Source: Euglena gracilis
Lineage: Eukaryota; Euglenida; Euglenophyceae; Euglenales
DNA: 64,000 nucleotides
Direction: 5' to 3'
NCBI GenBank assembly: GCA_039621445.1
Contig: CP154957.1
Location: forward strand, 45,008,309-45,072,308
Made by a program: the position numbers and the translations under genes. The notes beneath the pieces were generated by a model. The model had not been told where the DNA came from. It searched no databases and was given only the letters and a program-made list of their open reading frames with translations. Every line of letters starts with the position of its first letter. The stretch's first letter is position 1. Below are positions 44,215-54,777 of the stretch, in pieces.

Positions 44215-45084
44215 ATGGCAACTGCCTCGGTCCCACCCACCCTTGCCCCACTCTTGGAAACCTCTTCGCAAGATGGCCGGAATCTACAACAGCTCCTTCT
44301 GGACCTCATTGGGGGTGACCCAGCTCAGAGCGAACAACCTTTGAACTCTGCCTCGGCCCCATTGCCACACAGCGTCGCAATGAACATTGATGCCGCATCC
44401 CACCCCCTCTCAGGACCATGCCCTGACCTTCATCCAACTTGGGAAGAAATTGCCCACGATCGCCGTGGGTCAATCAGCCTTATCCCTCGCGGGGCCATCC
44501 AAGCAGTGGCCGAGGTCTATTGCACACTCTTGCGCCGCCTGAACGAACAAAGCACCTGGGAAGCCATGCACGCCCTTTGGTGCTTCCCAAAGGCAGTGCT
44601 GGCACCCTTTGGCCGTGGTGGGCGCGGTCACTGGGCACGGCTTGGCCGCATCCTGCAGGCTCGTTCACGACAATACCTAAACCGCCCGACGCTTGAGAGT
44701 TGGAAGGACACTTCTCCTCCAGTGGAAGCAACTAACGCACGAAAGAGACCACGTACTAGACTGGCTGCCTCGAAAGAGGAAGAAGTAACAAAAGAGGATT
44801 TTGTCTCCAGACTAGAACGACTGGTCGGCAGGGGTGCTGTATCCAAAGCGTGCAACCTGTTGACTTCCGATGGTGTTCAAGATCCCGACAACCCCTTGGT
44901 ACGTGAACGCCTCCGGCAATTGCATCCACATGAACCGCCTCCTGGACTTGGCCCAACGACCATGAGACGTTTGCTACCAGCTGCCACTTCTGAGGAAGAC
45001 ATGCAACAACGCCGGACAATAGTGCGGTGCGAAAGGCAGTCTTCAGCTTTGGCCCAGAATCTTCCCCAGGCCCCTCTGGCTTGA
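44215..45084 (+). CDS. R2-like retrotransposon protein, N-terminal part
   Basis: Starts at the ATG at 44215 (a TTG precedes it in frame). The segment LWCFPKAVLAPFGRGGRGHW resembles the conserved region ahead of the RT in this group of protist elements. The frame stays open to 45084, but homology to the RT switches to another frame between 44994 and 45027, so the two parts belong to one protein separated by a frameshift. No DNA-binding zinc finger is seen at the N-terminus. Confidence 0.65.
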   Translation: MATASVPPTLAPLLETSSQDGRNLQQLLLDLIGGDPAQSEQPLNSASAPLPHSVAMNIDAASHPLSGPCPDLHPTWEEIAHDRRGSISLIPRGAIQAVAEVYCTLLRRLNEQSTWEAMHALWCFPKAVLAPFGRGGRGHWARLGRILQARSRQYLNRPTLESWKDTSPPVEATNARKRPRTRLAASKEEEVTKEDFVSRLERLVGRGAVSKACNLLTSDGVQDPDNPLVRERLRQLHPHEPPPGLGPTTMRRLLPAATSEEDMQQRRTIVRCERQSSALAQNLPQAPLA

Positions 45085-47483
45085 GGCCCGACCACCTTCG
45101 GTGTTTGATGGGGCATGATGCAGGTTGCCACGCAGATGACCTTTTGGACGAACTCACGACCTTCTGTTATCGCACCATTGACAACGGTTTGCCAAAAGGA
45201 CCTGCGGCAATCATGGCAGCAGCCAGACTGACAGCTTTGCGAAAAGTGAAAGCAGCCAAAAACACCGATGATTTCGGCAACCAATGCCCACCTGCTCCAG
45301 AAGAAGAGGGAACCAGGCCCATAGCAGCGGGCGAATGCCTACGTCGGCTGGTAGGAAAAGTGATCATGAGACAGGAAGTGGTGAGAACAGCAGTTCGCAA
45401 CAGTCTGCCTGGACAATTTGGTGTTGGCCATTCTGATCCCTGTTCCATTGTTGCCATTGGACTTCAGCAGCTTGTCGGCTGTCTCCATCACACAGGTGCT
45501 CAGGATTGGGGTGTGTTGCAATTGGACTTTGCAAATGCCTTCAACTGCCTGCGCCGTGAGGGTATGCTGGACGCTGTTCGAGAACGTTGCCCTGAGATGA
45601 CAGCATGGATGGAGAGCTGCTACAGTGAGCATTCCACTTTGTACTGTTGGTCAACCTCCTTTCGCAGCAAAAGTGGTGTGCAACAAGGTGACCCATGTGG
45701 TCCTGCGGCGTTCGCAATTGCAGTTCAAAATCTTGTTGAAAAAGTGGGTGAGCTGGTCGGATGGCAAGCATGGTACTTGGATGATGCCCATCTCGTGGGT
45801 ACCCCAGCACAACTGGAAACAGCAGTCCGATACATTCTGCGAGAAGGACCCCTCATTGGGGTTTCCCTGAATATATCCAAGTGTCGATTGTGGGGACCTG
45901 CCTTTGGAATGGAATGGTCCAGCCTCCCAACCAACACAACCCCGCTCCAACAAATTCCGGTGCAGGAATATTCTGAAGCAAGTGGCCTCAAGGTCCTTGG
46001 ACTTCCAGTCTGCCACCCAGCAGGGGGGGCGTTCGCCTCCACTGTTTGGGCTCCACGAGTCGAAATGGTTCTGAAGGCATGCAATCTCCTACAGCTTGTG
46101 CCAAGTGCCCATGTCCAGTACACCCTTCTGCGTCAATGTTTGGATGCATGTCGCGTCAATGACCTATTGAGGGGAACACCACTGCCGCTTGCTGGGGACC
46201 AATGCTTATTGCTGAGCCACTGTTTACGAAACACGCTGAGTTGCATCATGACAGGACCAGTTGATGACAACCAGTGGTCACAGGCCACCTTGCCACCCCG
46301 TTTGGGGGGACTAGGAATTAAGGATCCGCAGGAATGCCGACTCGCTGCACGGTGGTCAGCCCAACTGGACTTCCTCCAAAGGGCTGAAACGTTGTTGGGA
46401 CTTCCGGACTTCGTAATCCGCAATATGAAACCACCAGATTTTGACTCCGCACTGACATTGCTGAAGATCGTTGGTGTTGAAGGTCAACCCCTGCAGGCCT
46501 TAACAGCTGACTCCACCCGTGCCACCCAACTACCACGAGAAATGGTGTCACAGAAACACTGGGGGAACGTCTGCTCAATGCTGCGCCAAAAGAAACTGCA
46601 AAACTCCCTGTCCGGATCCGATGCCATCCGATTTTCCTGCCAAACAAGGCCTCATTCCATGGCCTGGACGTGTGCAGTCCCCTCTGCTGGCACAAAAACC
46701 CTTGTTCCCACGAAAGAATTTGTTGCCCTCCTCCAATGGACGCTTGGCGCTCCTGTGGTAAAAACAGAAGAGAGCCACTCTCCCGCATGTCCACGATGCA
46801 TGAGCCCACTTGACACAGCCGGCCACCACCTCGTCTGCTGCCACCGTAACAACCTCGTTCGGCGGCACGGGGCAGTGCAAAGCTTTGTCCTGAACCTGGC
46901 ACAGCGAGCTGGCTTTCCTGCACGTCGAGAAGAAAAAGTTGAGGACGGAACTCGACCGGGCGATGCTTTCATCACTCGATTTGACGCAAATGGACCCGCA
47001 GCCATTGATGTCACAGTCAGACACCCACTAGCACCCTCCAGGTCACCTCCAGCTCAGGTGGACAATTGGCACACTCGACAGGAAGAAGACAAAATTGCCA
47101 AGTATGGGGACCCTTGCAAGCGACGAGGCTGGACATTTATCCCACTGGTGATGGACTGCTACGGTGGCATGAGTGAAGCAGGCCAAGGATTCGTCTCCAC
47201 ATGCATCCGCCTCCAAACAAGCCAACATAACGGCTGGGAGAGGCGGGGTGTGGAGGCCAGTGCATGGCAGGGACTTGGAATGGCTTTGATGCGCGAGTTG
47301 GCAAGACAACTGGCATGGGGACAGTGCCCTGAGCAACTACTTGATTGCAATAGCGGTGGCATTCCCCATACTTTTGAGTGTGACTTCATCCAGTGCACCG
47401 ACCACCTCTACCACCTTCGGTGGCCCACACAGAGCAATGGCCATGAGGCCAGCTTTCTCACCTCCACTCTCGGACGGCTCTGA
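45018..47483 (+). CDS. R2-like retrotransposon reverse transcriptase and restriction-like endonuclease
   Basis: Over 800 codons open to the stop at 47483. RT motifs: SSPGPSGLRPDHL, LQLDFANAFNCL, GVQQGDPCGPAAF, and catalytic YLDD (45774-45785). After the RT come a CPRC...H...CC knuckle (from about 46788) and the endonuclease motifs RPGDAF, AIDVTV, KYGDPC and RGWTFIPLVMDCYGG. This domain order defines non-LTR elements with a restriction-like endonuclease that nick the target and prime on it. The frame enters from an upstream frameshift: in this frame a TGA lies at 44991. RT and endonuclease residues look intact, so the copy is young or recently active apart from the frameshift. Confidence 0.85.
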   Translation, partial: NSAVRKAVFSFGPESSPGPSGLRPDHLRCLMGHDAGCHADDLLDELTTFCYRTIDNGLPKGPAAIMAAARLTALRKVKAAKNTDDFGNQCPPAPEEEGTRPIAAGECLRRLVGKVIMRQEVVRTAVRNSLPGQFGVGHSDPCSIVAIGLQQLVGCLHHTGAQDWGVLQLDFANAFNCLRREGMLDAVRERCPEMTAWMESCYSEHSTLYCWSTSFRSKSGVQQGDPCGPAAFAIAVQNLVEKVGELVGWQAWYLDDAHLVGTPAQLETAVRYILREGPLIGVSLNISKCRLWGPAFGMEWSSLPTNTTPLQQIPVQEYSEASGLKVLGLPVCHPAGGAFASTVWAPRVEMVLKACNLLQLVPSAHVQYTLLRQCLDACRVNDLLRGTPLPLAGDQCLLLSHCLRNTLSCIMTGPVDDNQWSQATLPPRLGGLGIKDPQECRLAARWSAQLDFLQRAETLLGLPDFVIRNMKPPDFDSALTLLKIVGVEGQPLQALTADSTRATQLPREMVSQKHWGNVCSMLRQKKLQNSLSGSDAIRFSCQTRPHSMAWTCAVPSAGTKTLVPTKEFVALLQWTLGAPVVKTEESHSPACPRCMSPLDTAGHHLVCCHRNNLVRRHGAVQSFVLNLAQRAGFPARREEKVEDGTRPGDAFITRFDANGPAAIDVTVRHPLAPSRSPPAQVDNWHTRQEEDKIAKYGDPCKRRGWTFIPLVMDCYGGMSEAGQGFVSTCIRLQTSQHNGWERRGVEASAWQGLGMALMRELARQLAWGQCPEQLLDCNSGGIPHTFECDFIQCTDHLYHLRWPTQSNGHEASFLTSTLGRL

Positions 47484-47567
47484 AACAACCCCAGGCACAA
47501 ATCAGCCACTCTCGGACAGCTGTGAAACCACCCCAGGCACAAATCAGCCAACCAGCCAATGACACTA
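47462..47567. repeat. 39-bp tandem repeat at the retrotransposon 3' end
   Basis: Two units running from CTCGGACGGCTCTGAAAC through CCCAGGCACAAATCAGCC, the first overlapping the stop codon. Confidence 0.75.
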
Positions 47568-47677
47568 CACAAAAATCGTCCATGTCACCCGGACACACCG
47601 TGTGTCCGGGTTATGGGCGCCGAAGGCGCCCATAACCCGGGTACACGGTGTGTCCGGGTTACAATGGACGATTTTTG
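47568..47677. mobile_element. Perfect-looking hairpin element
   Basis: Arms of about 53 nt from CAAAAATCGTCCATG to the inverted CATTGTCC-type end, with CACCCGGACACACCGTGTG inside each arm and a GGCGCC-GAA-GGCGCC centre. It sits in the retrotransposon 3' region. Confidence 0.85.
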
Positions 47678-47984
47678 TCTATATCCGTTGACTAAGAGGC
47701 CCAAGACACACACTGTGTCTCGTGGAACTTAGCCACGCAATGTCTACCCCGTATTTTTTTGCGATTTTTTGTCAAATTTTCAGTTCACGAGGACACACAC
47801 TGTGTCTCGTGGACTGCCAGTCCACGAGACACAGTGTGTGTCCTCGTGAACTGAAAAAATCATGAATTCCCACTGGTCCGACCAACAAGTGCCCCCCAAT
47901 AACTTGGCTCAGAGCATAAAGGTTTCTCGTGGACAAGTTTTACCACATTCCACTATCTGTCCTTGCAGTTTTTTCTTTCGGAAA

Positions 47985-48600
47985 ATGAAGAAGACCGCAA
48001 ACAGTGTGGACCGCATGCTCCCCCGACCCCCGAAACCAGATGAATTTGTTGCTACACTGGAAAAGTATTTGGTCGATTTGCAGAAGGGCGCTGCTGTTGA
48101 CCCAGAACAGTGTTTTGGGCCAAGGTTTTAGGGGGGCCCAGGGGCGACCGCGGCGCCTTCGGCGCCGCGGTCCCCGCCCCTGGGCTCCCCCTAACTCTTG
48201 GCCCAAACACAGTTCTTGACACAATACACGGTACGTTGTTGGCCAACGTGTTGGAAGAGAACCCAAAATGGACCGCAAAGGCTGAGCGTGTAGCTGTTAC
48301 ACGCCTGTTGGAGTTCCAGCAGGCGTGTAAACATCTGAACGCTCAGTATGAGGACCTGGATGGCTTTTTTTTCCGCATGGGCTGGTTGGGTCATTGACCC
48401 CAGATATTTGTTTGATGAGGCTACCCTCATCAATCAAGCTGAGCAACAACGCCGGGCACAGTGTGGCACCACATTCAAATTCGAGACATACCTGCCTTCT
48501 ACTGTCCGAGGTCATTTCAACTCTCTCGCACGGGTGTTCACATCTGTTGACCCGGACGGCATTCTGGTTCCATCTTCCAAAAAACAGTTTCCGCAACTGA
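47985..48600 (+). pseudogene. Protein of element 2: N-terminal motif and central domain, interrupted
   Basis: The ATG at 47985 follows a CAG (47968) after a pyrimidine-rich stretch. The N-terminus KKTANSVDRMLPRPPKPDEF matches KRFAN..MPRPP..DEF (21611) and KRTAN..LPPPP (56029). The coding sequence is broken at 48107 by a hairpin element and continues at about 48217 (AVTRLLEFQQACKHLNAQYE). A frameshift near 48370 follows, then WAGWVIDPRYLFDEATLINQ and LARVF...DGILVPSSK to 48600. The central domain is also seen in element 3. No PHD finger follows. Confidence 0.6.
48107..48216. mobile_element. Hairpin element, family 1 copy 2
   Basis: Whole-length palindrome AGTGTTTTGGGCCAAGG ... CCTTGGCCCAAACACAG-type arms around GCGGCGCC-TTC-GGCGCCGC. 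It is nested inside the coding sequence of element 2, itself nested in a retrotransposon, itself nested in a family A element. Confidence 0.9.
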
Positions 48601-48942
48601 ACCGCCTCATGACGTCGGCTCTGTGTTGGTCAGTAAGGCGTAACGCTGGGTTACTCGTTACGTCTCCTCGTTGTCTGTTATGCCGTTCCGTGTCCCGACG
48701 ACTATTGTTCCAAATTCGCGCCAACTGTCTCTCAGCTGTTACAGCTCACGGTTGTCCGGTGACCATCTTTCCACTGCCCTGCTGCATTGCATTAGATGTA
48801 GAACACCTCGCATTTCTGGCAAACACCTTTTATTTTTCAGTCCACGAGACACAGTGTGTGTCCCAGTCCACGGGGACACACACTGTGTCTCGTGGACTCA
48901 GTCCACGAGACACAGTGTGTGTCTTGGGCCTCAGTCCACGGA

Positions 48943-49229
48943 TATAAACACGCCAACAGTGGTAGGCAAAGCACACACTCCCCCCCCCCCCGCCGCCGTA
49001 TATATTGAAGATGGGACTTTCCCATTTTCCTCTAACCATGGACCGCAGGACAGGCACGGCACTCCGTACAACCTTTATGTACTTTACACCCATAGTATCT
49101 ACCGGCGACCTGTGGCCGCACAGGGAGTCATGAGGAGTTTCTCCTTGTGGCGAGGGCCAAAAGAGACATCTCCCTGGGCCCGGGGCACGGTCTGGGTGAA
49201 GCTGTGCTACCCGCCGTGTTGTTGTCTTG
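48943..49229. other. Probable 3' end of the R2-like element
   Basis: After element 2, unique sequence with a C run and GTATATATTGAAG continues to the target duplication at 49230. It encodes nothing recognisable and has no poly(A), as is common for R2-like ends. Confidence 0.5.
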
Positions 49230-49381
49230 ACCCTCGCGACTGCCGGAATTTGGTGAAGTGCAAAGTGGTGTGACATTGCAGATCAGTGGTCGGAGATTGG
49301 TCCTGGGGGTGTCCTTTGGCCGAAGGTTGGGGACGCCGGTTCTGTCCTGAGCCCGGCGTCTCTGAAACGCCGCTTTAAACA

Positions 49382-49500
49382 AGGGGTGGCGGACGCCGGT
49401 TCTGTCCAAAGCCCGGCGTTCCGGACGCCGGTTCCGTCCGTCGGACGGAACAGGCGTCCGGAACGCCGGGCTTTGGACAGAACCGGCGTCCGCCACCTCT
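49382..49500. mobile_element. Hairpin element, family 2, copy 3
   Basis: Palindrome from AGGGGTGGCGGACGCC to its inverted partner, centred on CCGTCCGTCGGACGG, then TTTTTTGTAGTAG. It directly follows family A copy 4. Confidence 0.9.
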
Positions 49501-49624
49501 TTTTTGTAGTAGTTTCCACCCACATATGGTCATTTAAGCTGTCAAAATTGCCTCTGAGGAAGGTTTTAGAAGAGGAGATGGTCCATTCCATGCTTTTTGT
49601 GAGTTCATTTTTTTGAATTTTGGA

Positions 49625-50268
49625 CATTGAGGTAACATTGAGGTTGAGGTTGAGGTTGAGGTCGTTGACATTGAGGTTGAACTTTTTTTGAAATCCTCAA
49701 CCTCAATCACGCCCTGCCCGTGGAGAGGTCCCACGGTCAATTAGGGGGGGGAGGTGGTAACTCGGGGGGAGGGGGGGGGCATGGTGTACGCAAATACAAT
49801 TGGAGGAACAGGTGATACACCCATGAATACACCGGGCGGGTTTTTTGTATTTCGCAAATGTAAATCAAGCACATTGCAGTGTTTTGGGCCAAGGTTTTAG
49901 GGGGGCCCAGGGGCGACCACGGCGCCTTCGGCGCCGCGGTCCCCGCCCCTGGGCTCCCCCTAACTCTTGGCCCAAACACAGTTCTTGTTTGCAACCGTGT
50001 TTTGGGCGAAGATTTAAGACTTTTAAAGTCTCGAAATCGGCCCAAACACGGTTTTTGAGGTTGAACTTTTTTTGAAATCCTCAACCTCAATCACGCCCTG
50101 CCCGTGGAGAGGTCCCACGGTCAATTAGGGGGGGGGGAGGTGGTAACTCGGGGGGAGGGGGGGGGGGCATGGTGTACGCAAATACAATTGGAGGAACAGG
50201 TGATACACCCATGAATACACCGGGCGGGTTTTTTGTATTTCGCAAATGTAAATCAAGCACATTGCAAA
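49625..50268. repeat. ~205-bp direct duplication flanking two hairpins
   Basis: 49673-49877 and 50059-50267 are nearly identical (AGGTTGAACTTTTTTTGAAA through AATCAAGCACATTGCA). Between them lie family 1 hairpin copy 3 (49879-49987) and a hairpin with AACCGTGTTTTGGGC arms (49991-50058). A TTGAGG tandem run (49630-49680) precedes the first copy. Confidence 0.85.
49879..49987. mobile_element. Hairpin element, family 1 copy 3
   Basis: Near-identical to 48107-48216, same orientation. It lies at the junction of the 205-bp duplication. Confidence 0.9.
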
Positions 50269-50819
50269 GACACAACCTCCCTTTTTGGAATTGCGCAGAC
50301 CTCTTTTCAGGCGCCATGGCGTGGCCTAGCCACGTGCGAATCCCACAGATGTCACATAGTGCCAAGGTTGGATGGTTTCTCGAAAAACGGTTAATTGTTC
50401 GTTTGTGGGGGGGGGACAATTAACCATGGTTAATCAAAAAACGTTTAATCACTTGTGACCCCCTGGTAATCACATCTTTTTCGTTGTTGGAAGAAGAAAT
50501 GTCCGTGGTTTGGGACAGGGGTGCCGGTCGTTTTAAAACAACCTCGTTTTTAAAGGATGAAAAGGGCCGAAGTTTTTTATAAATGAATGCACAAAAAACA
50601 GCCCAAAATAAACATATCGTGCAGGAGCATTGAGGTGTTGCAGAAAGGGTGCTCCATCTTTTCGGCGTAGGAGAAATCCTTCCCTACCTAGAGATCAAGT
50701 CACCCGGAAGCCGATGGCTTGCAAGGGGCCCGAGTAGCTTTTCGAGGTCAAGATCAAACTCCAAATCACACAAACAAACCGGCCTGGGGGGGGGTTTCGG
50801 GCAAAAAAGACTGGGCCCG

Positions 50820-52115
50820 GGGGGGGGGGGTGGCTATTCAGGACACAAAATATATGTGGGACCCAGGTGGCCCACATCTGTGGCCAAAAAGTGGCCCATA
50901 ACTGTGTCCGAAAAATTGGCCCAAAACTGTGGCACCCAGGTGGCCCAAAAACTGTGGTCCCACTCCCACCCGTGGACAAAATTGGCCCATAAGGGGGTTG
51001 AGCCCCCGCGTCCCCCCCGCGTCCCCCCCCGCGTCCCCCCCGCGTCCCCACCAAGTGGCCTGGTGTCCTTTTTTTGTAGAGGCTTTGAAACCGTCATCAA
51101 TGGTTTTTTTTTGTGAAAATGTTGGACTGCCAATCAAGCAACCCCTACTGGTTTTGCAAAGAGTGCCCATTTGCTTCTTCTTTTTTGTTCGGCATAGTCA
51201 ATGCTAATCCTAGACTGTCCCCCCTCAACCATTGCGCACACTTCCATTTTGTATCCTTTTTTTGTGGACACCGTTCCCATCGCCCGTTTTGACGGATCCA
51301 TTCCCAAAAATTGCCAGCCAAAGTATGCGGGGAACATTTGTAAAATGCAAGTTTTGTCTGGTTTTCTGGCCAACAGCTCCGGGAGCGAAAACACCCCATG
51401 GAAAAGACATTGCCCCAAAGAATTTTTAGGCATGAGTTTGGCCTCGTGGATGGGGCCCACAATAAAATTGGCAGCTTCATTGCACCATTTGGATTCATGC
51501 ATTCTTATTTTTCAAAAACCCAACTTCACGTTTGGTTTTGATTGAATGAGGGGCTAATTCTTAAAAAGGGTGGAATCAACATCAACACAAATACAATCCT
51601 TGTCCGAAACTGCACGAGGCAAAATCCTATTTTTATGATATGCCGCCAAATTTGGAATTTTTTGAGGATGGGGCACTACCCCCCCCCCCCATTTGAACCA
51701 CCCGAGCATTTGGGTTGGTTAAAAAAATTTCAGGCACTGAAATTTTTTTGCCCTTGAACCAATTAACACATGGCGCAAAGCGCCGAAGCAAAAATTTTAG
51801 CGTTTTTGGGTACCTGGAAAATGCGGGCCCGGGTCGGTCAAAAAAATGTTATTTCATGGTACCTAGAATGGTGGTGCCCCCGCGTCCCCCCCCGCGTCCC
51901 CCACCGCGTCCCCCCCGCGTCCCCAAAACCCCCTAACTGTGCCACCCATCTGGACCCCCACCTGTAACCAAAAATTGGCCCATAACTTGTGGCACCCATC
52001 TGGCTCATAATTATGGCACCCAAAAAGTGGCCTAATTGTGGCCCAAAACTGCCCCCCCACGCAGAACAAAACTGGCCCCCCATTGTGGAACAAAACTTGG
52101 CCCTGTGGAACCAAA
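50820..52115. repeat. Two copies of a GTGGCCCAAAACTG / CCCCGCGTCCCC module
   Basis: 50820-51055 has GTGGCCCAAAACTGTGG units followed by CCCCCGCGTCCCCC units; 51840-52115 has them in the other order. The same two module types occur at 33385-33640. No gene recognised between them; frames at 51134-51545 are ambiguous. Confidence 0.7.
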
Positions 52116-52439
52116 GGTGGATCTCTACGAGAAAAAAAACCCAGATGGAAGATCCAACATTTAGATCCATGCCAATTGGCAGACCACATCCCCTTCCCAA
52201 AAGTGTTCACAAACAATACATTGCATTGAGACAGCAGAAAAGAAACAAGTGACAGTTCACATCTTAAAACCAATCCATGGACATGATCTGGCTGAGGGGC
52301 TTGACCGCAGGTGATGAAGTACTTGAACATAAGAAAACCAATGGGGCCGCCAGGCCCAGGCAGCCACCAGACCAAGAAGCCGATTACCAAACCAGAAATG
52401 TCACAACATGGTGAAGGTCTGCAGCAGCTGCAAATAGGG

Positions 52440-52660
52440 GGGGGGGAGCACACGGCTGGCCGACGGCTGGCCGACGGCGTGACGGAAGCCGGGTCAGGTT
52501 GTCTATCTCATATGGCTGGCAAATGCCTAATTTGGCGTGCAGTTCCGAAATTTGAGAGGCAAATTCCTAATTTTGTGGAGGAAAGTCCTAATTTCATGTG
52601 TAAATTCCTAATTTTGAGTGGCAAATACCTAATTTTGGGTGTAAAAAAACCCATTTTGAG
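52440..52660. repeat. GGCTGGCCGACGGCTGGCC repeat plus AATTAGGCATTTGCC array (inverse copy)
   Basis: The GACGGCGTGACGGAAGCC end is followed by CCTAATTTTGAGTGGCAAAT units, the reverse complement of the arrangement at 17400-17995. A short second copy of the GGCTGGCCGACGG block lies at 53003-53040. Confidence 0.7.
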
Positions 52661-53564
52661 TCATTTGAAACCATTTCACACAGTATTTGAGCCTTTTTCG
52701 TCCATTATCACGTAAATTTTGTCAGTGGGACACCAGCTGAGCATTTTTTTTTGTCATTTAAATAATATGTAGGCAAATATCCCTTCACAATGACTATAGA
52801 CTGCCCCCCCCAAAGGCTGAAATGGTCAAAATTGGTCAAAAAAAGTCCAAAATTGGCAAAATTGACAAAAATTGACGAAAAATGACTTCAAATGGGCAAA
52901 AATGCAGCCTCCACCAATGATGAACATGACCTTGAAGGGAGATTGGCAGCAAAATTGTTTTTGCATTGCAAGGCTGTGGCTCGGGTAATTTCCTGTGAGT
53001 CACATGGCTGGCCGACGGCTGGCCGACGGCGTGCTCCCCCAGGGGCTGATAAGCCCTGTCCACCATCGAGAACGCTTGATAACAGCCTTGCATTTCATTT
53101 CACACCTTGGACTTGTATTTTGGACTTTCTTTGTAACTTGTAACTTGTTTCCCGATATTGTTCTTGATACTTGATGATTTGACTTGGACATAGGCTTCAA
53201 CTTGAAACTTGAAAAAAAGACAAAAAAACGGAAACCCTGGTTTGGGAACATTTCTTCAAGGAAGATGGCAAGCAATGCCAAAATGGATGAAAAATTCTTT
53301 CAAAAAACCTTCAATGTAAACTCTGGTTTTGAAACCAAATTTTCTGGACGACAAATTTGGGGGGTTTGGCCAATTGTGGAGTGAGGAAGTAAGCCAGAAA
53401 GGCAAATGAAAGGCAAATTGGTTATCGACTCCCGACCCAATTAACCATGGTTAATCGCTTGACTTGGAAAATGACGGTTAATTGCCCAACCCTGATAGTG
53501 CAATCTCATCGTCACTGCACATCACCAATGGGTGCACGCCCAACCAACCCATCAATGTACCCTC

Positions 53565-53772
53565 ACCCCAAAGTGTCCCCCCCCCTAAGAGTGGCAAATA
53601 TTTTTTTGGCAAATCTTGTCCCCCCCCCCCTCAAAGTGGCCACTTTCTTTTGGCACCGAAGCTTCGGCGCCGAAGCCCAAAAAATTGACCTCCCCACAAA
53701 GTGTCCCCTCCCCCAGAGTGGTTGTTTTGGGTTCCCGTGGGGACTGGAGGGTGGCCACTTTGAGGGGGGCGA
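53565..53772. repeat. Dispersed repeat family D, copy 2
   Basis: Collinear with 19065-19285, with a GCTTCGGCGCCGAAGC palindrome in place of GGCGCCGAAGGCGC. Confidence 0.75.
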
Positions 53773-54703
53773 GGGTAGCTCCTTGTTTTGAAACACCCTC
53801 GTTTTAGAATGGGCGAAAAAACGGTGGCGCTGAATGAAAAAAAAAACCGAAGCAACGGTCGTTGAATATGGATGTGCAAGGGACACCTTTCTATTTTGCT
53901 TTTGTTGTTGGTGTGGGGGGCCTCCATTTTTTTTGAACGCCGAAGTTGCGCTCAACGGAGCCCAGGTGCACGGGGGGGGGGGAGGTAGGACGCCCCCCTG
54001 TTCGCTTCCGAACTGAACTGCACATGTTGGCTTCGTGAGGGGTCCGGCGCCGTAGGCGCCGATATTTTTTTTTTTTTGAAAGAGTGCCTTAATCGGTGTG
54101 TGCCCGTCGTTCCGGTTTTCAGTTTTTTCCGGAAGTGAACAAGTACAGCCAGGTACACGGGGGGGGGGGTCTCAGGACGTTCACTTCCGAAGTGAACTGA
54201 ACAAGGGGGAGGGTTTCCGGGGTCCCGAAGTGGACTAGCCTCCAACGGCAGCCTCGGTCTCAGGCAACATTTAACTTGCTCTGCCAATAAGAGTAAGGCA
54301 GTCTGCGGGAACCTTTCAGGCCACCAAAAGAAAGACCAAATGCGCATATTTTCCTTGTGGAATGAGACACGCATGGCTTTGCTGCAGTTGGTCTTGGATC
54401 CAGAAAATTGCCTTTTCTCTCAATGAAACTTCAAGCATAAGCTAATTTTGGACTGAAGCACAATGTGTGCTTTGGCCTCAGCGAGACGCTCTGCAAGAGC
54501 CAGCTTCCAATTTTTGTCTGATTTGCGGATTCTATTCATCAAGGCTGAAAAAGTTCTGAGCATGGCAGCCGGAGGTGTGGTTGTTGGATGATTCGGATGG
54601 GCTCAAATCAAGCGGGATTCCCAGTTTGAACCACAACCCTGCAAAAACCGAGGAGCGCATGCAAGGAAAGCCTTGTGCTCGGTGTTTTCTGTTTTCTATA
54701 CAC

Positions 54704-54772
54704 AAATTGTGGCGGAGCCCAGATTTCAGCCTGAAAACGTGTTCAGGCTGAAATCTGGGCTCAGCCACAATT
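54704..54772. repeat. Hairpin abutting family B copy 2
   Basis: CAAATTGTGGCGGAGCCC and AGATTTCAGCCTGAA are inverted after an AACGTG loop. It ends 5 bp before the next element. Confidence 0.85.
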
Positions 54773-54777
54773 TGTTT

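Larger units (their letters stand above)
47684..48942 (+). mobile_element. PHD-finger-family element 2 (TATA-flanked, finger lost)
   Basis: Terminal inverted repeats of about 45 bp (TCCGTTGACTAAGAGGCCC / TCCGTGGACTGAGGCCC, then AAGACACACACTGTGTC) flanked by TATA on both sides. CACGAGACACAGTGTGTG units recur at least seven times, in both orientations, just inside the ends. The gene within is related to those at 21611 and 56029. A family 1 hairpin (48107-48216) interrupts it. Confidence 0.75.
44187..49229 (+). mobile_element. R2-like non-LTR retrotransposon inserted in family A copy 4
   Basis: ACCCTCGCGA at 44177-44186 recurs at 49230-49239, while the undisturbed family A sequence has it once; this marks a 10-bp target duplication. 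The insert carries an N-terminal frame, an RT with zinc knuckle and restriction-like endonuclease, and a 3' region without poly(A). The 3' region is itself interrupted by a hairpin (47568-47677) and PHD-finger element 2 (47684-48942), leaving 47484-47567 and 48943-49229 as probable 3' UTR. The leader before the first ATG is only about 28 bp. Confidence 0.8.
43547..49378 (+). mobile_element. Family A TTAA element, copy 4, split by a 5-kb insertion
   Basis: TTAA at 43547-43550 and 49375-49378. The left part (to 44186) and right part (from 49230 or 49240) together match the uninterrupted copy at 28766-29602. A gap in homology runs exactly from 44187 to 49229. Confidence 0.85.
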
